Positions 1 to 5,614 of a DNA stretch of 5,869 nucleotides are shown here, in pieces. The stretch lies in contig CABTYW010000091.1 in assembly GCA_902489135.1 (NCBI GenBank), positions 1-5,869 of the forward strand, read 5' to 3'. The stretch comes from an uncultured Synergistaceae bacterium (lineage in GTDB: Bacteria > Synergistota > Synergistia > Synergistales > Dethiosulfovibrionaceae). Numbering within the stretch: position 1 is the first letter of the stretch; each line of letters starts with the position of its first letter. The translations under genes and the position numbers were made by a program. A model generated the notes under the pieces. The model saw only the letters and a program-made list of their open reading frames with translations, was not told the origin of the DNA and did not search any database.

Positions 1-795
1 CATGCCCTCGTTGCGGAAATCCTTGCTGAGTTCGTAAACGCGTCCCATCATGCCCACCACAAGGCGCTTGAGGTACAGTTCCGTGGCGATGCGAAGGTAC
101 ATATTGGTGCCCAGCGCATTGTGATAGGTGATAAAGGGGCGGGCGTTGGCGCCGCCGGCCAGATAGGACAGCACCGGCGTCTCCACTTCCAGCGAGCCGT
201 GCTTTTCGAGAACGGCGCGGAAGGTGGAAATAATTCGGGCTCTTTTCCTGAAAACTTCGCGGGCCTCAGCGTTGACGATCAGGTCGAGATAGCGCTTGCG
301 GTAACGAATCTCAAGATCGGTAAGGCCGTGCCATTTTTCAGGCAGCGGGCGCAAAGCCTTGGTCAGAAGTCGGAAACTTTCGACGGCGACGGTCAGCTGA
401 CCTCGCTGCGTCTTGAAGGGATGCCCCGTAAAACCGATAATATCGCCGGAGTCCAGCCATTTTTTAAAGAAGTTGTAGTCTTTTTCGCCCAACGTGTCGT
501 AGCGGAAATAGATCTGTATGGTGCCCGTTTCGTCCTGAAGGTTGGCAAAGGCCGCTTTGCCCTGACGGCGGATCGTCATCAGACGCCCCGCCATGGAAAG
601 TTTCCTGTCGGTCACCGCCTCTTGGGGCTTCAGCGAACCAAACTCCTTTTCAACCTCCGCCGCGCTGTGGTCCACCGTCCACTTTTCGTTTTCAAAAGGA
701 TTGTAGTTTTCTTCCGCGCGAAGTCTGTTGAGCTTGTCGATACGCTGTCTGAGAATTTCCGTTTCCTGAGAGACAGGTACATTCGCTTCTGCCAT
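1..795 (-). CDS. lysS: Lysyl-tRNA synthetase, class II (N-terminal 265 residues; 3' end outside window)
   Basis: Class II lysyl-tRNA synthetase activates lysine with ATP and charges tRNA-Lys in the cytoplasm. The visible 265 residues cover roughly half of a family that is usually about 500 residues. In order they show an N-terminal helical extension (about 1-60), an OB-fold anticodon-binding domain (about 65-145, with the stretch AGRLMTIRRQGKAAFANLQD), the family linker KALRPLPEKWHGL at 146-158 followed by RYRKRYLDL, class II motif 1 ending in EVETPVL (about 203-209), the substrate-pocket stretch GGANARPFITYHNAL, and the beginning of motif 2 with FRNEG at 260-264, where the window ends. The start is ATG, one base after the dus stop codon, with the Shine-Dalgarno-like AAAGGGGA lying inside the end of dus. 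It is therefore the last visible gene of the miaB operon and probably translationally coupled to dus. The identification is very secure. Only the missing C-terminal catalytic half cannot be checked here. Confidence 0.97.
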   Translation of the reverse strand, partial: MAEANVPVSQETEILRQRIDKLNRLRAEENYNPFENEKWTVDHSAAEVEKEFGSLKPQEAVTDRKLSMAGRLMTIRRQGKAAFANLQDETGTIQIYFRYDTLGEKDYNFFKKWLDSGDIIGFTGHPFKTQRGQLTVAVESFRLLTKALRPLPEKWHGLTDLEIRYRKRYLDLIVNAEAREVFRKRARIISTFRAVLEKHGSLEVETPVLSYLAGGANARPFITYHNALGTNMYLRIATELYLKRLVVGMMGRVYELSKDFRNEGM

Positions 796-796
796 T

Positions 797-1798
797 TTAA
801 GCCATTCCCCTTTCAAAATATGACTGCCAGCCGCACAGGATAGCATAGGAAGCCTGCCAGCCCTGCGCCGTTGCCAAAGCTCTCTTGAAATTTGCCGTTC
901 CGGCTTTGCCGCGAAAAAAGCCGGGCAAAAAGCGCTTGAGAAGAACGAGGGCGACGCGCTCACTGTGGTATCGGTAAAGCTCGTCGGCAAAGTTTCGAAG
1001 CATCTCGGCCCGTTCCTCCAGCGAAGGATCGTCGGCGATTGATTTGTTATTATACCCTAAAAGGCGTAAAGTTTGCACTACCATCAGGGGATTGGCCACC
1101 GCTCCCCTGGCGGCAAGCACGGCGGCGCAGCCGTTTTTCAAATAGTACTGCGCGTCCTCGCCGGTCATCACGTCGCCCGACGCGATAATTCTGCCGGGAA
1201 AACGCCGGGCGACGGCGATCACTTCATCCTTGTCGGCGCAGCCCGAATACCGCTGCTGGGAGGTTCTTCCGTGGATTGTGACCGTGTCGGCCCCGGCTTC
1301 AAACAATTCTTCGGCGAACTTGAGCGTATTCAGCGGATAATTTTTTCCGTCAGGAATGATTTTTCTGATTTTCGGCCAGACGGGCACGCCCAGGGATTTA
1401 AGCCGGCGAACCATTTCCTTCGCGATTTCGGGCGTCTGCAGGAGTCTGCTGCCCGCGCCTCGGTGTGTGATCTTGGGCATGGGACAGGCCATATTGACGC
1501 TCAAAGCAGCGTAGTCGCAGCGGCGAAGGCAAAATTCCGCCGAACGGCAAAGCCTTTCCGGATCGCCGTCGAAAAACTGGATGACCAGAGGTTGTTCCTC
1601 GGGCGTATATTCCGTCATGTGAAGGGTTTTGCTTCCGCCGTAAATCAGCCCGGTGCTGCTGATCATTTCCGTGTGCGTCAGGCCGACGCCAAGCCGCCTG
1701 AAAAAACGGCGCACTGCCGAGACGCTGACTCCCGCCAGCGGTGCCAGAAAAAGCGGATTTTCCACGGACACTCCGCCGATTTTCAGTTTTTCTTCCAT
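797..1798 (-). CDS. dus: tRNA-dihydrouridine synthase (Dus / nifR3 family), 333 aa
   Basis: Dus enzymes are cytoplasmic FMN-dependent TIM-barrel proteins that reduce specific uridines of tRNA to dihydrouridine. The length (333 residues) is normal for the family. Visible features are an N-terminal FMN-barrel opening with PLFLAPLAGVS (15-25), SVNMACPMPKI at 100-110 with the presumed catalytic Cys105, GAGSRLL (115-120), PKIRK at 142-146 with the FMN-contacting Lys143, TIHGRT at 174-179 with His176, IIASGDVMTG (204-213), and ARGAVANPLM (230-239). A helical C-terminal domain follows. Several positions depart from consensus: Ala instead of Gly before the catalytic Cys, SGD instead of the common NGD, and ARGA instead of GRGA. 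I chose the ATG at 1798 because GAGG lies 8 bases upstream and the family homology begins right there. A longer reading frame to 1873 would overlap comEC. The gene lies 22 bases after comEC and 1 base before lysS. The subtype, and therefore the target uridine, cannot be assigned from the sequence alone. Confidence 0.93.
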   Translation of the reverse strand: MEEKLKIGGVSVENPLFLAPLAGVSVSAVRRFFRRLGVGLTHTEMISSTGLIYGGSKTLHMTEYTPEEQPLVIQFFDGDPERLCRSAEFCLRRCDYAALSVNMACPMPKITHRGAGSRLLQTPEIAKEMVRRLKSLGVPVWPKIRKIIPDGKNYPLNTLKFAEELFEAGADTVTIHGRTSQQRYSGCADKDEVIAVARRFPGRIIASGDVMTGEDAQYYLKNGCAAVLAARGAVANPLMVVQTLRLLGYNNKSIADDPSLEERAEMLRNFADELYRYHSERVALVLLKRFLPGFFRGKAGTANFKRALATAQGWQASYAILCGWQSYFERGMA

Positions 1799-1806
1799 GT
1801 CCAAAA

Positions 1807-1810
1807 CCTC
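1807..1810 (-). promoter_or_regulatory. Ribosome binding site that sets the dus ATG start
   Basis: GAGG lies 8 bases before the ATG at 1798, between the comEC stop and dus. It supports the 333-residue form over an upstream start at 1873 that would add 25 residues unlike the family and overlap comEC. Confidence 0.65.
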
Positions 1811-1820
1811 GTGTTCTCGT

Positions 1821-3242
1821 TCAAAATCGTGCAAAGAGCGCCGCGCCGAGACCGCCGACGGCGGTGATCGCAAGTCTGCGCTTCACCGAAAGCCTCAATG
1901 CCGTTGAGGTGATAAAAAACAGCAGCCCCCCGCAGAACCAGAGCGGAAAATAATTGACAGGCAAAGCAGCGGGCAGCCATTCCACCCATTGGTCCGCCAC
2001 TTTTCCCCAAAATTGCAGCAGCATTTCCGCCGGCAAGGAAAAATACAGGCCGTTGAGTCCCAGAAGGGATGGGAGGGATGCCAGCAGAACAAAACAGAGC
2101 AAAAACGCATAAAAGGCTGAAGCCATCATATTGACGGGCAGCGACGAAAAGGCAATGCCGCCCGCCATAGGCGCCGCAATGGGCGATGAGATAACCCACA
2201 CGGCGGGACAGATCAGCAGGGCGAAAAAGCCGCCGCCGCACCCGCTTAGAGCCGTGACTGTCACTGCGGCCAGCATGGAGAGCTGCCATCCCGTGTCATA
2301 AAACGTCCAGGGATTGAGGAGCAGCAAAACCATGCCCGCCACGCCGATGGAATTCAGTGCGTTGGCGCGTTCTCCCCGCAGCAACCCCATCATGGCCGTC
2401 TGAATCATCAGCGAAGCGCGCAGTGCGCTGGCAGCCGCGCCGCTGAGCAGACAGTATCCCCAGAGCAGCAACGAACACAAAATCACTCCGCGGCGGCCGG
2501 CTCCGAAAAAGAAACACCCGGCGGCCACGGCAAGCCCCACATGCCAGCCCGATACGGCAAGTATATGGCTGATACCCCAGCGTCGATAGTCCTCGCTGAG
2601 ATTGGCGTCACGATCGCCCAGGAGGACGGCGGCCGTCAAGGCGCGGCTACCCGGCGGGAGCCGGTCAATGCGCACCCGCAGCGTCTGCCTCAAAGTGTGC
2701 CGTGAAAAAACGCGCTTCAGCGGACGCGGCGCTTTTATCCTGCGAAGCTGCCCGCGCACCCCTCGGGACCGCCAGTACTTCAGCGGCGAAAAGGCGCTTC
2801 GAAAGGAGCTCTCACGCAGAGGCGCCACCGAAGCTTGCAGGGCATAACGGTCACCTTCCCGGGCTTCCTCCAGACCGCCCGCTGCGTCGGCAAGCCAAGT
2901 TCTGTCCTGCTCGTCTTTCAGCAGCAGAAGAAAATTCCCGGACACCGCGCGCCGCTCCGTCACTGTAAAAGCCCCGTCCACCGCGCGCGGCAGGTCGTCG
3001 GGGCGCTCCAAACGAACCATGATGTTCCACGAAAAAAGTCCCGTCAGCGCCAGAAGCATGAGAAAGATCAGAAATTTATTGAGGCTCCATTTCTCTTCGC
3101 CTGCAAAAATCTGGGCCGCCACAATCAAAAGCGCCGCAAATATCGAAAGCCCGGGCGACAGTTTCGCACCGCGAAGATAAACCGCGGCGGCCGTGCATTC
3201 AAAAAGCAGCAGCGAAGGAATGCGATTGAGCAGGGAGTCCAT
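1821..3242 (-). CDS. comEC: ComEC/Rec2-family competence protein, channel domain only (473 aa)
   Basis: ComEC is the inner-membrane protein through which single-stranded DNA enters the cytoplasm during natural transformation. Here residues 10-75 hold about three hydrophobic segments. A soluble, DUF4131/OB-like region spans roughly 80-190. The Competence domain runs from about 200 to 450, with the hallmark AAVLLGDR (204-211), HILAVSGWHVGL (226-237), SALRASLM (272-279), NPWTFYDTGWQLS (310-322) and FSSLPVN (365-371), plus multiple transmembrane helices. The protein ends soon after the last hydrophobic segments in a short basic tail. Full-length ComEC proteins are usually about 700-800 residues and carry a C-terminal metallo-beta-lactamase-like domain, which is absent here. 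The next gene is dus, so no separated fragment lies in the window. The start ATG is 6 bases after the comEA stop, and the preceding sequence (ATTTTAATCAAAG) has no clear Shine-Dalgarno, so translation probably depends on coupling to comEA. There is no internal stop or frameshift. Family assignment is firm; calling it a working DNA channel is inference. Confidence 0.92.
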   Translation of the reverse strand: MDSLLNRIPSLLLFECTAAAVYLRGAKLSPGLSIFAALLIVAAQIFAGEEKWSLNKFLIFLMLLALTGLFSWNIMVRLERPDDLPRAVDGAFTVTERRAVSGNFLLLLKDEQDRTWLADAAGGLEEAREGDRYALQASVAPLRESSFRSAFSPLKYWRSRGVRGQLRRIKAPRPLKRVFSRHTLRQTLRVRIDRLPPGSRALTAAVLLGDRDANLSEDYRRWGISHILAVSGWHVGLAVAAGCFFFGAGRRGVILCSLLLWGYCLLSGAAASALRASLMIQTAMMGLLRGERANALNSIGVAGMVLLLLNPWTFYDTGWQLSMLAAVTVTALSGCGGGFFALLICPAVWVISSPIAAPMAGGIAFSSLPVNMMASAFYAFLLCFVLLASLPSLLGLNGLYFSLPAEMLLQFWGKVADQWVEWLPAALPVNYFPLWFCGGLLFFITSTALRLSVKRRLAITAVGGLGAALFARF

Positions 3243-3248
3243 CTTTGA

Positions 3249-3887
3249 TTAAAATCGAAGCAGGAAGGCAATCTGCTCCACTTTCGTTTTGCCGATGCCC
3301 GGTACGCCGCACAGATCGTCGGGACTTTGAAAGGCGCCGTGGCTTTGGCGATATTCGATGATCCTGCGCGCCAGTGACGGGCCGATGCCCGGCAGCGTGC
3401 ACAGCTCCGCTTCGCCGGCGCTGTTCACGTACACGTACTGCGAGGCCTTTTCCTGTCCCCGGGCTCGTCCAGTTCTTTCCCCGTTGCTGGGTGCCTTCGG
3501 ACGGGGATCTACGGTCCCCAGCGGCGCCGCGTCAATGTGAACGTGAGCGCCGTCGCGCACCGGCGCCGCAAGGTTGACCTTTCGGTCGTCGGCATCATAG
3601 CGCAGTCCGCCGGCGGCCTCCACTAGGTTGAAGACACGGGCGTCGTCGCTGACGGCGTAGACGCCCGGATTTATGACGGCACCCGTAATATAGGCGTAAT
3701 GCTGATTTTCAGCGCCGCCGCTTCGAAGAGACGGCTGCCCGCGTTGAAAAGTCAGAGCCGGCCCCGCCACCGTGGTGGGCAACTCTTCTTCCCAGCTCCC
3801 CGCAAAGGGACGAATTAACAGACCGGCGGCGCCGATGCAGAGCAGAGCGGCTCCCAAAAACAGCACGAATTTCATTCGATTTCCCAC
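3249..3887 (-). CDS. comEA: ComEA-like DNA-binding competence protein (TM anchor + SLBB + helix-hairpin-helix), 212 aa
   Basis: ComEA binds incoming double-stranded DNA outside the cytoplasmic membrane and passes it to ComEC. The protein opens with a short basic N-terminus and one hydrophobic segment (about 6-26), which looks like a membrane anchor or uncleaved signal. An SLBB domain follows at about 64-119, containing YITGAVINPGVY and VEAAGG. A charged, Pro/Arg-rich linker spans about 122-148. The C-terminal tandem helix-hairpin-helix region is at 151-212, with YVNSA, LPGIGPSLARRIIEYR (165-180), GAF, and VPGIGKTKVEQI (195-206). The SLBB-plus-HhH layout and length resemble the ComEA of Bacillus subtilis more than the short ComEA of many proteobacteria. 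The start is taken as GTG because GGAGG sits 7 bases upstream inside a purine run. The in-frame ATG four codons later lies 19 bases from that site, too far for ideal spacing. The gene lies 19 bases after miaB and 6 bases before comEC, and that pairing supports a role in DNA uptake. Confidence 0.93.
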   Translation of the reverse strand: MGNRMKFVLFLGAALLCIGAAGLLIRPFAGSWEEELPTTVAGPALTFQRGQPSLRSGGAENQHYAYITGAVINPGVYAVSDDARVFNLVEAAGGLRYDADDRKVNLAAPVRDGAHVHIDAAPLGTVDPRPKAPSNGERTGRARGQEKASQYVYVNSAGEAELCTLPGIGPSLARRIIEYRQSHGAFQSPDDLCGVPGIGKTKVEQIAFLLRF

Positions 3888-3894
3888 AGCGGCG

Positions 3895-3905
3895 CCTCCT
3901 CCCCC
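3895..3905 (-). promoter_or_regulatory. Ribosome binding site that sets the comEA GTG start
   Basis: The purine run GGGGGAGGAGG ends 7 bases before the GTG at 3887. The in-frame ATG at 3875 would be 19 bases away. The run begins within the short gap after the miaB stop codon, so termination of miaB translation and initiation of comEA are close together. Confidence 0.8.
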
Positions 3906-3906
3906 T

Positions 3907-5214
3907 TCAGACCAACCGGCCTTTCAGCGACCACGCGTCGGCAGAGGTCACTTCGACGTCGACAAAGGTACCCATGAGAGCGCTGTCTCCCGGAAACAAA
4001 ATTACCTTGTCGGTGGTACTGCGCCCCTGAAGCAGCTCCCCCTTCAGAGCTTTTCCGTCCACCAGAACGCGAAAGACACGTCCCGTCAGCTTTTCGTTTA
4101 TTGCCCTCGCAATGTTGATCTGCAAGTCGTTGACTTCATTGAGACGGCGTTTTTTCTCCTCTTCGGAGACCTGATGTTCCATAACCGCCGCCGGCGTTCC
4201 CTGCCGCTTCGAATAGGCCGCCGTGTGCACCTGGTCAAAGCGGAAGCGCCGCAGAGCTTCGAGGGAGAGCTCAAAATCCTCCTCGGTCTCGCCGGGAAAG
4301 CCCACGATGAGATCGGACGTCAGAGCCGCCTCGGGCAGTCCGCGGCGAATTGTGGCGACCACCGCGGCATACTCCTCGACGGTGTAGCGGCGGTTCATGG
4401 CCTTCAAAATTTTGTCGCTGCCCGCCTGAATGGGCAAATTGATGGAGGGGCAAATGTTGTCGTTTTCGGCGATGGCGCGTACCACGTCCTCGGTGAAATC
4501 CGTGGGGTAGGATGTCATGAAGCGCAAACGTTCCAGTCCGTCAATTTTGGCCGTTTCACGCAGCAAATCGGCAAAGGAACAGCCCTCGAGGTCCTTGCCG
4601 TAGGTATCCACATTCTGCCCCAACAGGCTGATTTCCCTGACGCCGGAGGCCACAAGCTGCCGAACTTCGTCGAGAATATCGGCGGGGCGGCGCGACGCAA
4701 AACGCCCTCGCACATAGGGAACGATGCAGTAGGTGCAGAAATTGTCACAGCCGTGAGAAATCATCACCGAAGCTTTCCACGGAACGGTGCGCTCCAGCGG
4801 CGCGCAGGCCAGCTCATGAAGTTCACGGGGGTTGTCGTCAAGCAGCTTTGCACGTCCGCCGTCAAGGAACACGCTGTCCAAAGCGTCGGGGAGGCCGCCG
4901 ATGTGCCGCGGTCCCGAGATCACGCGAACCCAGGGGTAACGTTTGGCCATGTCGCTGCCCACGTTTTGAGCGATACAGCCCGTCATGGCCACCAGCGGGC
5001 GCCCATGTGCCTTCCAGCGCTCTTCATAGTGTCCCAGTTCGCTCCACACCTTATGTTCAGCTTTATCCCGGATACTGCATCCCACGAAAATAATCCAGTC
5101 CGCCGCCTCTTCGGGCACTTCCACGTTGCCGCGGGAAAGCAGAGAAGTTCTGATTTTATCGGCGTCATACTGGTTCATCTGACAGCCGTATACTTTCATC
5201 GTAAAACCGTACAC
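3907..5214 (-). CDS. miaB: tRNA-2-methylthio-N6-dimethylallyladenosine synthase (MiaB), 435 aa
   Basis: MiaB is a cytoplasmic radical-SAM methylthiotransferase that adds a methylthio group to i6A at position 37 of tRNAs reading UNN codons. The N-terminal UPF0004 domain carries the three cysteines that hold the auxiliary 4Fe-4S cluster: Cys11 in YGCQMNQYD, Cys46 in FVGCSIRDKAEHKVW, and Cys80 in TGCIAQ. The radical-SAM domain has the CxxxCxxC triad CDNFCTYC at 156-163, followed by IVPYVRGRFASR, LLGQNVDTYG (197-206), PIQAGSDKILKAMNRRY (261-277), and DLIVGFPGETEEDF (301-314). The C-terminal TRAM RNA-binding domain is at about 370-435, with GRSTTDKVILFPGD. These features point to MiaB rather than RimO or MtaB. 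All cluster cysteines are present and the length is typical. The GTG start is preferred because GGAGG lies 8 bases upstream. An in-frame ATG five codons later is an alternative but is poorly spaced. It is the first gene of a five-gene operon and has its own promoter. Confidence 0.96.
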   Translation of the reverse strand: MYGFTMKVYGCQMNQYDADKIRTSLLSRGNVEVPEEAADWIIFVGCSIRDKAEHKVWSELGHYEERWKAHGRPLVAMTGCIAQNVGSDMAKRYPWVRVISGPRHIGGLPDALDSVFLDGGRAKLLDDNPRELHELACAPLERTVPWKASVMISHGCDNFCTYCIVPYVRGRFASRRPADILDEVRQLVASGVREISLLGQNVDTYGKDLEGCSFADLLRETAKIDGLERLRFMTSYPTDFTEDVVRAIAENDNICPSINLPIQAGSDKILKAMNRRYTVEEYAAVVATIRRGLPEAALTSDLIVGFPGETEEDFELSLEALRRFRFDQVHTAAYSKRQGTPAAVMEHQVSEEEKKRRLNEVNDLQINIARAINEKLTGRVFRVLVDGKALKGELLQGRSTTDKVILFPGDSALMGTFVDVEVTSADAWSLKGRLV

Positions 5215-5222
5215 GTGAGCAA

Positions 5223-5227
5223 CCTCC
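5223..5227 (-). promoter_or_regulatory. Ribosome binding site that sets the miaB GTG start
   Basis: GGAGG lies 8 bases before the GTG at 5214 and 23 bases before the nearest in-frame ATG at 5199. The spacing strongly favours the GTG as the true start. Confidence 0.8.
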
Positions 5228-5252
5228 GATTTCTTTAGAGAGAACCATAAAG

Positions 5253-5280
5253 ATTATACATGAAGCGCGCCCGAAATAAA
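5253..5280 (-). promoter_or_regulatory. Probable sigma-70-type promoter of the miaB-comEA-comEC-dus-lysS operon
   Basis: A perfect TATAAT lies at 5258-5253 on the minus strand. A 3-of-6 match to the -35 element (TTTATT, 5280-5275) lies 16 bases upstream. The predicted transcript start near 5246 gives a leader of about 30 bases before the miaB GTG. It lies just downstream of the rubredoxin terminator, as expected for a separate unit. No competence-specific box was recognised. Confidence 0.6.
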
Positions 5281-5316
5281 GCCGTCAGTCGGTCAATCCG
5301 CAAAATCGCAGGATAG

Positions 5317-5346
5317 AAAAAGCCTCCGGGAAATCTCCCGAAGGCT
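5317..5346 (-). terminator. Rho-independent terminator of the rubredoxin gene
   Basis: An inverted repeat pairs 5321-5331 with 5336-5346 around a 4-base loop. In minus-strand RNA the arms (AGCCUUCGGGA and UCCCGGAGGCU) form 11 continuous pairs, with one G-U. The right arm runs into five U residues at 5321-5317. In plus-strand RNA the same position is a C-A mismatch and the following U-run is interrupted, so the structure points to minus-strand termination. It begins 15 bases after the rubredoxin stop codon and separates that gene from the miaB operon. Confidence 0.88.
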
Positions 5347-5361
5347 CTGTTTTGCTCAAGT

Positions 5362-5520
5362 TTACTCTTCCGAGAACTGATCCTTGCCTACACCGCAGAC
5401 CGGGCAGACAAAATCTTCGGGAAGATCCTCAAAGGGCGTACCGGCGGCAATTCCGTTATCGGGATCGCCGACGGCGGGATCATACACCCATCCGCAGACA
5501 CTGCACACGTACTTTTTCAT
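5362..5520 (-). CDS. Rubredoxin, 52 aa
   Basis: Rubredoxin is a small cytoplasmic one-electron carrier with a single iron held by four cysteines. In anaerobes it passes electrons to oxygen- and peroxide-removing enzymes and other partners. The translation begins MKKYVCSVCGWVYDPAVG and has both knuckles: Cys6 and Cys9 (CSVCG) and Cys39 and Cys42 (CPVCG). It also has the family stretches GDPDNGIAAGTPFEDLPEDF and a C-terminal GVGKDQFSEE. The 52-residue length is standard for a single-domain rubredoxin, and there is no fusion to rubrerythrin or another domain. The ATG has a strong Shine-Dalgarno (AGGAGGGG) 6 bases upstream. The gene sits alone between its own promoter and a clear terminator, so it is probably a monocistronic unit. 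The neighbouring genes give no specific redox partner, so its physiological acceptor cannot be named from this window. Confidence 0.97.
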   Translation of the reverse strand: MKKYVCSVCGWVYDPAVGDPDNGIAAGTPFEDLPEDFVCPVCGVGKDQFSEE

Positions 5521-5526
5521 CCTAAC

Positions 5527-5534
5527 CCCTCCTC
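5527..5534 (-). promoter_or_regulatory. Strong ribosome binding site of the rubredoxin gene
   Basis: AGGAGGGG lies 6 bases before the ATG at 5520. It is the best Shine-Dalgarno match in the window together with that of comEA, which fits a small, abundantly made protein. Confidence 0.8.
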
Positions 5535-5555
5535 TGTATGTTATGCACTTCGGAG

Positions 5556-5584
5556 ATTATAACAAAAACTTCGCGCCAATGAAA
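5556..5584 (-). promoter_or_regulatory. Probable sigma-70-type promoter of the rubredoxin gene
   Basis: A perfect -10 element TATAAT lies at 5561-5556 on the minus strand. At 17-base spacing the -35 position holds TTTCAT (5584-5579), a poor match to TTGACA. Transcription would start near 5549 and give a leader of about 28 bases ending in a strong ribosome binding site. The perfect -10 is the main support; the weak -35 leaves room for an activator, but no operator is evident. Confidence 0.6.
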
Positions 5585-5592
5585 GGCGACGA
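5564..5592 (-). terminator. Candidate rho-independent terminator of the M24 peptidase gene
   Basis: On the minus strand TCGTCGCC (5592-5585) pairs with GGCGCGA (5577-5571) around a 7-base loop, giving 7 pairs with one bulged T. AG and then five T residues (5568-5564) follow. It lies about 22 bases downstream of the peptidase stop codon. The stem is short and imperfect, so it is a moderate candidate. It overlaps the -35/spacer region of the rubredoxin promoter. Confidence 0.5.
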
Positions 5593-5614
5593 GGTTAAAA
5601 ATTTCTTTTGAAGG

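Noticed and set aside
121..843. A 240-codon open frame on the plus strand opposite lysS
   Set aside because: It lies opposite conserved lysS sequence, has no family features, and has no good ribosome binding site. It is a reverse-strand shadow.
1073..1867. A 264-codon open frame on the plus strand opposite dus
   Set aside because: It is fully antisense to dus and has no recognisable motifs. Long frames opposite GC-rich genes are expected.
1799..1873. N-terminal extension of dus by 25 residues
   Set aside because: It would overlap comEC out of frame and encodes an Arg/Ser-rich stretch unlike the family. GAGG sits correctly before the ATG at 1798.
3772..5238. A 488-codon open frame on the plus strand opposite miaB and part of comEA
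   Set aside because: It is antisense to two securely identified genes. The translation has no recognisable domain and is rich in the His/Arg/Gly/Gln mix typical of the reverse of GC-rich coding sequence. It is a shadow of miaB codon usage.
5291..5296. TTGACC on the minus strand as a -35 element for the miaB promoter
   Set aside because: It is 32 bases from the TATAAT at 5253-5258, too far for a sigma-70 promoter, and no -10-like sequence lies at the correct spacing from it.
5384..5611. A 75-codon plus-strand open frame opposite the rubredoxin gene and its leader
   Set aside because: It is antisense to a complete, well-supported rubredoxin gene and crosses its promoter region. Nothing about its translation is recognisable.
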